A DNA stretch of 10,234 nucleotides from Nitrospirota bacterium (GTDB lineage: Bacteria > Nitrospirota > Thermodesulfovibrionia > UBA6902): positions 1-10,234 of the forward strand of contig JAJRVB010000027.1 of the NCBI GenBank assembly GCA_024277515.1. The letters are read 5' to 3'. The position numbers and the translations under genes are program-made. Under the pieces are notes generated by a model that saw only the letters and a list, made by a program, of their open reading frames with translations, did not search any database and was not told the origin of the DNA. Below, in pieces: positions 6,990 through 10,234 of the stretch; the stretch's first letter is position 1; the number at the start of each line of letters is the position of its first letter.

Positions 6990-7865
6990 CAGGTTTATCG
7001 TACACCATTACGGCCCAAAGAACCTCTCAAAAAGATACTGGACAGGTTCTACAGGGACTTTGATTTCAGGGAGAGGCTCAGACATGACCCCCTCGAATTT
7101 CCCCATAGATATTCAAACCCTGCTGATATTGAAGCAGCCGGTTTTATCTCAGCCTGTTTTGCGTATGGAAGGGTAGACCTCTTTAAACCGGTCATAGAGA
7201 AGATTCTCAAACCCTGTGGAAACCGTCCCGGAGCATATTTCCTGAAATTTTCATTGAAGAGAGAGATGAGGCATTTTCAGAAGATCAGTTACCGGTTTAA
7301 CAGGGAAGAGGACATACTCTGTTTTATCTATATACTGCACCGGGTGTTAAAAAAGTGGGGTTCGCTCAGAGACCTTTTTTATCACTTTTATCAACCGGAC
7401 CATACAGACATCAGGACCGCACTCGAGGGCTTTATTAATTATATTCTTGCCATAGACACACGGCCTGTCTATGGCAAGAATATAAAACCGAAGGGCCTGC
7501 TCCAGCTCCTGCCGTCTCCGAAAAGGGGCAGTGCATGCAAGCGCATGAACCTTTTTTTGAGATGGATGGTGAGAAGGAAGGACATTGACCTCGGGATCTG
7601 GGAACGCATCCCGCCGTCAAAATTAATTATACCCCTTGATACCCATATATCAAGAATTTCGAGATGCCTCGGTCTGACAGACCGGACTGCGTCAGACTGG
7701 AAAACAGCGCAGGAAATAACCGCATCACTCAGGAGATTTGATCCGCTGGACCCTCTTAAATATGACTTTGCCCTGTGCCACCAGGGGATCTCCGGCTTAT
7801 GCAGGGGTGAAGCGCGGGTTTCTGTCTGTTCAGGCTGCATATTTGCGCCTCTCAAGTCAATATGA
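6987..7865 (+). CDS. DUF2400 / TIGR02757 family protein, possible divergent HhH-GPD DNA glycosylase
   Basis: This 292-aa protein matches the DUF2400 (TIGR02757) family. Visible family blocks are HDPLEFPHRYSNPADIEAAGFI and FAYGR near the N-terminus, YRFN near 100, GSACKR at 181-186, NLFLRWMVRRKDIDLGIW and KYDFALC. The family function is not established. The segment PLDTHISRISRCLGLT, with D218, resembles the VDTHxxRVxxRLG catalytic region of HhH-GPD glycosylases such as endonuclease III. Four cysteines (C264, C272, C281, C284) cluster at the C-terminus where those enzymes bind [4Fe-4S], though with different spacing. That similarity is my inference. Residues about 151-167 are encoded by a perfect 20-bp hairpin. 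The ATG at 6987 lacks a Shine-Dalgarno. Confidence 0.9.
   Translation: MQVYRTPLRPKEPLKKILDRFYRDFDFRERLRHDPLEFPHRYSNPADIEAAGFISACFAYGRVDLFKPVIEKILKPCGNRPGAYFLKFSLKREMRHFQKISYRFNREEDILCFIYILHRVLKKWGSLRDLFYHFYQPDHTDIRTALEGFINYILAIDTRPVYGKNIKPKGLLQLLPSPKRGSACKRMNLFLRWMVRRKDIDLGIWERIPPSKLIIPLDTHISRISRCLGLTDRTASDWKTAQEITASLRRFDPLDPLKYDFALCHQGISGLCRGEARVSVCSGCIFAPLKSI
7439..7485. repeat. Perfect 20-bp inverted repeat inside the DUF2400 coding sequence
   Basis: The arm at 7439-7458 is the exact reverse complement of the arm at 7466-7485, with a 7-nt loop CACGGCC. Pairing stops at A7438/A7486 and at C7459/C7465. The reading frame stays open through both arms, which encode NYILAID and VYGKNIK. The stretch lies in a variable loop just before the conserved GSACKR block. 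There is no following T-tract. Confidence 0.95.
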
Positions 7866-7909
7866 TATATCTCATAACAGACCAGCCCCCTCTTAAGATA
7901 AAATAAATA

Positions 7910-7915
7910 TATAAT
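7910..7915 (+). promoter_or_regulatory. Candidate -10 element for the first ferredoxin gene
   Basis: TATAAT lies in an AT-rich run about 25 nt before the preferred GTG start at 7940, which would give an 18-nt leader containing the Shine-Dalgarno AAGGGGTGG (7926-7934). No good -35 hexamer is seen at the usual distance, so this is a weak call. Confidence 0.35.
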
Positions 7916-7939
7916 TACTCTAAATAAGGGGTGGATATT

Positions 7940-8131
7940 GTGAAAAAACCGGTCATTGATTATGATGAGTGCATCGGGTGCGGTTCATGTGTTGAAGTGT
8001 GCCCTGAGGTGTTTCGACTGAATGAAGATGAAGCCAGGGCATATGTAAAGGCGGAAGACAAGTGTGCTACATGCGACTGTGAAGAAGCCGCAACTATCTG
8101 CCCTACCGAGGCGATTTCACTTTCTGATTAA
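7940..8131 (+). CDS. Small ferredoxin with eight cysteines (copy 1)
   Basis: This 63-aa acidic protein begins MKKPVIDYDECIGCGSCVEVCP. C11, C14 and C17, with the distal C54 (ICPTEAI), form the single [4Fe-4S] site of Thermotoga/Desulfovibrio-type ferredoxins. C21 and C47 correspond to the disulfide pair known in that family. Two further cysteines, C42 and C45 (DKCATCDC), are extra. It is expected to be a cytoplasmic low-potential electron carrier; the partner enzymes are unknown. A GTG at 7931 would add three residues. I prefer the GTG at 7940 because AAGGGGTGG then sits at proper spacing and the N-terminus aligns with the second copy. A cupin gene follows after 40 bp and is probably cotranscribed. 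Confidence 0.93.
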   Translation: MKKPVIDYDECIGCGSCVEVCPEVFRLNEDEARAYVKAEDKCATCDCEEAATICPTEAISLSD

Positions 8132-8171
8132 TAACACGAATGCTGTATAAACAATTTTAAAGGAGGGGAAG

Positions 8172-8486
8172 ATGGGAGTGCTTGACCTTAAAAAACTGAT
8201 AAAGTTTAATCCTGACAAACTGACGAGGGAGATGCTCGATGACAAACCTGAAATGAGGATCGCGCTCATGTGCCTTGAGCCGGGGCAGAAACTGACTCCT
8301 CATAAGGCGCCCATGCGTCTGTTAATGTATGTTGTCGAGGGCAGGGGCACGTTCACGATCGGAGAGGAAGAGATAGAAGCGGATGAGAAGACATGCCTTC
8401 CCTGTGACCCGATGGTTGAACACGGATTCAGGGCTGACAAAGGTGAGAAGCTTGTTGTCATGGCCATCGTGACTCCGGTAGAATAG
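8172..8486 (+). CDS. Small single-domain cupin protein
   Basis: This 104-aa protein has one cupin barrel: LEPGQKLTPHKAPMRLLMYVVEGRGTFTIGEEE (motif 1, H44 and E56) and LPCDPMVEHGF (motif 2, H84). The usual second histidine of HxH is replaced (HKA), so the metal site is incomplete. Motif 2 carries an unusual CLPC pair (C75, C78), and C34 lies just before the barrel. Function is unknown; such small cupins can bind metals or small ligands. A strong AAAGGAGG (8159-8166) precedes the ATG by 5 nt. It sits between two paralogous ferredoxin genes, which suggests a redox or iron link, but this is only context. Downstream there is just a weak GC hairpin (8489-8500), with T6 further on, so no confident terminator. 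Confidence 0.88.
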   Translation: MGVLDLKKLIKFNPDKLTREMLDDKPEMRIALMCLEPGQKLTPHKAPMRLLMYVVEGRGTFTIGEEEIEADEKTCLPCDPMVEHGFRADKGEKLVVMAIVTPVE

Positions 8487-8552
8487 AGTCCGGCAGCCGG
8501 CAATTAGAGTTTTTTATAGATTGATTAAATCCTTATGCAAATCATCGGGATA

Positions 8553-8561
8553 TGATATAAT
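8553..8561 (+). promoter_or_regulatory. Extended -10 promoter for the second ferredoxin gene
   Basis: TGATATAAT contains a perfect TATAAT (8556-8561) with the TGn extension, which can work without a good -35. Transcription would start near 8568, leaving a leader of about 100 nt. A small dyad ATCAT-N6-ATGAT (8541-8556) overlaps it and could be a binding site. Confidence 0.6.
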
Positions 8562-8581
8562 ATACTTCGACCATATTGGAA

Positions 8582-8641
8582 AAATTGCTCAGCTGGGTTT
8601 AAACGGGGAGCAGTTTATCTGTTTAATCATATTCAAACAGA
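8582..8641 (+). ncRNA. Structured 5' leader of the second ferredoxin mRNA (two hairpins)
   Basis: AAATTGCTC (8582-8590) pairs with GAGCAGTTT (8608-8616) with one G-U pair and a 17-nt loop. TCTGTTT (8618-8624) pairs with AAACAGA (8635-8641) with a 10-nt loop. The two stems are almost adjacent and end 16 nt before the strong Shine-Dalgarno. I do not recognise a known riboswitch class; it could be a stability element or small cis-regulator. Confidence 0.35.
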
Positions 8642-8671
8642 ATAAATATCATTCAGGAAGGAGGAGACAGT

Positions 8672-8854
8672 ATGAAACCGGTAATCGATTATGATGAGTG
8701 TACAGGCTGCGCAACGTGCGTAGAGTTATGTCCTGAAGTATTCGAGATGGGCGATGATGAGAAGGCCTTTGTAAAGGCCGAGGACAAGTGTGATACGTGT
8801 GACTGCCAGGAGGCTGCAGATACCTGCCCTTCAGAGGCAATAACATTCGAATAA
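8672..8854 (+). CDS. Small ferredoxin with eight cysteines (copy 2)
   Basis: This 60-aa paralogue of the ferredoxin at 7940 begins MKPVIDYDECTGCATCVELCP. C10, C13, C16 and C52 should bind one [4Fe-4S] cluster, and C20 and C45 match the family's disulfide pair. The additional C40 and C43 (DKCDTCDC) are shared with copy 1. A very strong AAGGAGGAG (8658-8666) lies 5 nt before the ATG. It has its own promoter and a leader with two hairpins, and is closed by a strong terminator, so it is probably a highly expressed single-gene unit regulated apart from copy 1. Confidence 0.95.
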   Translation: MKPVIDYDECTGCATCVELCPEVFEMGDDEKAFVKAEDKCDTCDCQEAADTCPSEAITFE

Positions 8855-8890
8855 CACACGATTCTTGTAAAAATGCAGTGAAGAGTATTG

Positions 8891-8932
8891 TCCCTCCGGC
8901 AACAGGATTCAGGTTGCCGGGGGGATTTTTTT
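8891..8932 (+). terminator. Strong intrinsic terminator after the second ferredoxin
   Basis: CCCTCCGGCAAC (8892-8903) pairs with GTTGCCGGGGGG (8913-8924) in a 12-bp, GC-rich stem with one U-G pair and a 9-nt loop. A run of seven T (8926-8932) follows immediately. It separates the ferredoxin unit from fur. Confidence 0.95.
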
Positions 8933-8941
8933 ATGCCCTCT

Positions 8942-8962
8942 AATTGAAAATGAATTTCAATT
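8942..8962. promoter_or_regulatory. Fur-box-like palindrome upstream of fur
   Basis: The 21-bp dyad has arms AATTGAAA (8942-8949) and TTTCAATT (8955-8962). The inner 15 bp, TGAAAATGAATTTCA (8945-8959), match the 7-1-7 Fur consensus TGATAATNATTATCA at 11 of 14 fixed positions. It lies 6 bp before the -35 of fur, which suits autoregulation and co-control of feoB. Confidence 0.65.
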
Positions 8963-8965
8963 TCC

Positions 8966-8995
8966 TTGACTAAAAGTGCGGCGGCATTTTAAAAT
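8966..8995 (+). promoter_or_regulatory. Sigma-70-type promoter of fur
   Basis: TTGACT (8966-8971) and TAAAAT (8990-8995) are each one mismatch from consensus, with an 18-bp spacer. The predicted start of transcription is near 9002, only a few bases before the ATG at 9005 or 9011, so the mRNA may be almost leaderless. Confidence 0.6.
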
Positions 8996-9004
8996 AAATG
9001 GGCC

Positions 9005-9490
9005 ATGAAAATGAGAGAGAGCCGCGTATCAGAGAGAGACAGGAAGATAAAAGAGAAAAAAGAGAGGCTGAAGAGCTTCCTGAAGGAAAAAGGACTTAAA
9101 TCCACCCGACAGAGAGCCCTGATTGTGAATGAATTTTTCAAGGCCGATGAACACGTTACCGCGGAAGATCTGTATAAGAAGATCAGCCGGAAGCACAGGG
9201 ACATAGGATTGACAACGGTATACAGGACACTGAAACTCCTCACGCAATCAGGTCTTGCCACAGAGAGTGTATTTGCGGATAATCTTACACGATACGAGCC
9301 GCTCTCGGCAGATGATCATCATGACCATCTTATCTGCCTGCATTGCGGATCGATCACCGAGTTTGAGAATCCGAAGATTGAGCGGCTTAAGGAGAGGATC
9401 GCAGGGGAATTTGGTTTTATCCCTGTGTCTCATAAAATGGAGCTTTACGGATACTGCAATGCCTGCAGGGAAAATGCGCAATCTTTGTAG
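9005..9490 (+). CDS. fur: Fur-family ferric uptake regulator
   Basis: This 161-aa protein acts as a metal-dependent repressor. The winged helix includes LKSTRQR (31-37), VTAEDLY (51-57) and the recognition helix TTVYRTLKLL (70-79). The metal-binding dimerisation domain has HHDH (105-108), CLHC (C111, C114) and CNAC (C151, C154). The two CxxC pairs indicate a structural zinc site, and the HHDHLIC form points to Fur rather than PerR or Zur. The first 25 residues are unusually long and highly charged (Arg/Lys/Glu rich) before the fold begins. The ATGs at 9005 and 9011 are the only reasonable starts and neither has a Shine-Dalgarno. A Fur-box-like palindrome and promoter precede it, and feoB follows after 58 bp, so it likely controls iron uptake and itself. 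Confidence 0.93.
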   Translation: MKMRESRVSERDRKIKEKKERLKSFLKEKGLKSTRQRALIVNEFFKADEHVTAEDLYKKISRKHRDIGLTTVYRTLKLLTQSGLATESVFADNLTRYEPLSADDHHDHLICLHCGSITEFENPKIERLKERIAGEFGFIPVSHKMELYGYCNACRENAQSL

Positions 9491-9548
9491 GTTCAGATTT
9501 CAGAGTTCCCAAAACAGATAATGGATATTGAGCAGGAGATAACAGGCG

Positions 9549-10234
9549 ATGCATGAGCACTGCCGCAAACAGGATGAAGCAGAGAGCGGCGCCCCGTCCA
9601 TATGCCTTGTAGGCAACCCGAATGTCGGCAAGAGCGCTATTTTCGGTTTGCTGACGGGCCGCTACGTTACAGTGTCAAACTATCCCGGGACCACGGTTGA
9701 CGTCATAAAGGGTGAACTGTTCATACAGAAGAAGAAATATCAGATCATAGATACCCCCGGCGTAAACAGTCTTGTCCCGATGAGCGAGGATGAAAAAGTC
9801 ACCCGGGACATTTTGCTCGAACAGAGATCCGATACAGTGGTCCATGTTGCCGACTCAAAAAATATGAAGCGGTCCCTTTTTATCACCATCCAGCTTATCG
9901 AGATGGGTCTCCCACTGGTACTTGCCCTGAATATGCGGGATGAGGCCGCTCACAGGGGTATTGATATCAATGAAAAAAAGCTCAGCGGAATATTCGGGCT
10001 GGATGTGGTTTCAACCATTGCGGTACAGAAGAAAGGCATCAATGCCCTGAAAAAGGCCGCTGTTAAACCGCGGACATCCCCGTACCGGCTTATGTATGAT
10101 GCAATAATTGAGAAATATATCTCGAAGATTGAACCTCTCATGCCGGAGTCTCACATATCGCAGAGGTCGACCGCACTCATGGTGCTTTCAGGAGACAATA
10201 CATTAAAGGGCTGGCTCCTGGACAATCTTGCTAA
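9549..10234 (+). CDS. feoB: FeoB-type ferrous iron transporter, N-terminal GTPase part (3' end outside window)
   Basis: The frame is open from the ATG at 9549 to the right edge (228 codons), so only the cytosolic G domain and part of the following helical region are visible. Motifs are GNPNVGKS at residues 22-29 (G1), YPGTTV (G2 threonine), DTPG at 68-71 (G3) and NMRD at 128-131 (G4). The N-M-x-D form and YPGTTV are characteristic of FeoB, which uses GTP hydrolysis to drive Fe(II) import across the inner membrane. AGGAG at 9534-9538 lies 10 nt upstream, and an in-frame stop at 9540-9542 fixes the start. No feoA gene lies between fur and this gene. The permease domain is not seen, so another Era/Hflx-like GTPase is only remotely possible. 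Confidence 0.9.
   Translation, partial: MHEHCRKQDEAESGAPSICLVGNPNVGKSAIFGLLTGRYVTVSNYPGTTVDVIKGELFIQKKKYQIIDTPGVNSLVPMSEDEKVTRDILLEQRSDTVVHVADSKNMKRSLFITIQLIEMGLPLVLALNMRDEAAHRGIDINEKKLSGIFGLDVVSTIAVQKKGINALKKAAVKPRTSPYRLMYDAIIEKYISKIEPLMPESHISQRSTALMVLSGDNTLKGWLLDNLA

Noticed and set aside
7931..7939. GTG at 7931 as the start of the first ferredoxin
   Set aside because: It lies inside the Shine-Dalgarno AAGGGGTGG. The GTG at 7940 has correct spacing and aligns with the start of the second copy.
8489..8516. GC hairpin followed by T6 after the cupin as a terminator
   Set aside because: The stem is only CCGG/CCGG and the T-run is 10 nt away from it, so it is too weak to call.
9525..9541. GATAATGGATATT between fur and feoB as a second Fur box
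   Set aside because: Only one half site matches the consensus; the other half fits poorly and there is no dyad.

Overview
The window looks like chromosomal DNA of a free-living, probably anaerobic, Gram-negative bacterium of mid-range GC. Features that fit this are a DQHA-type endonuclease MutL, Hfq, a membrane chemoreceptor with a zinc-binding CZB domain, small Fe-S ferredoxins and a Fur-FeoB iron module. The mix resembles Nitrospirota (Thermodesulfovibrio-like) or former Deltaproteobacteria, but no rRNA gene is present, so this placement is tentative. I see no tRNA, rRNA, CRISPR array, insertion sequence or phage gene.

Layout. Bases 1-1123 hold the 3' part of a B12-binding-type radical SAM gene that enters from the left edge. 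An AT-rich spacer with an inverted repeat follows (about 1149-1246), then mutL (1258-2985). Convergent to mutL is a chemoreceptor on the minus strand (3008-4615). Its promoter-like region and two dyads lie in a 219-bp divergent spacer. Next come miaA (4835), hfq (5844) and an ADP-ribose-pyrophosphatase-like NUDIX gene (6090), tightly spaced and likely one operon. A hotdog thioesterase (minus strand) and a DUF2400/TIGR02757 gene (plus strand) are transcribed divergently from the two ends of a short palindrome. The DUF2400 gene contains a perfect 20-bp inverted repeat.

The right third is iron related. It holds a small ferredoxin, a cupin and a second paralogous ferredoxin with its own promoter and structured leader. 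A strong terminator follows, then a Fur-box-like palindrome, a fur gene and the 5' part of a feoB-like gene that runs off the right edge. The familiar mutL-miaA-hfq neighbourhood (RNA and DNA maintenance) is present, but the oppositely oriented chemoreceptor interrupts it. Fur probably regulates itself and feoB. The ferredoxins may be electron carriers in the same redox or iron physiology, but no partner enzyme is visible.

No clearly new multi-gene system is evident. The most unusual sequence structures are the 20-bp perfect hairpin inside the DUF2400 gene, a mutually exclusive pair of hairpins at the mutL start codon, the symmetric divergent start region at 6964-6989, and the twin eight-cysteine ferredoxins around the cupin.
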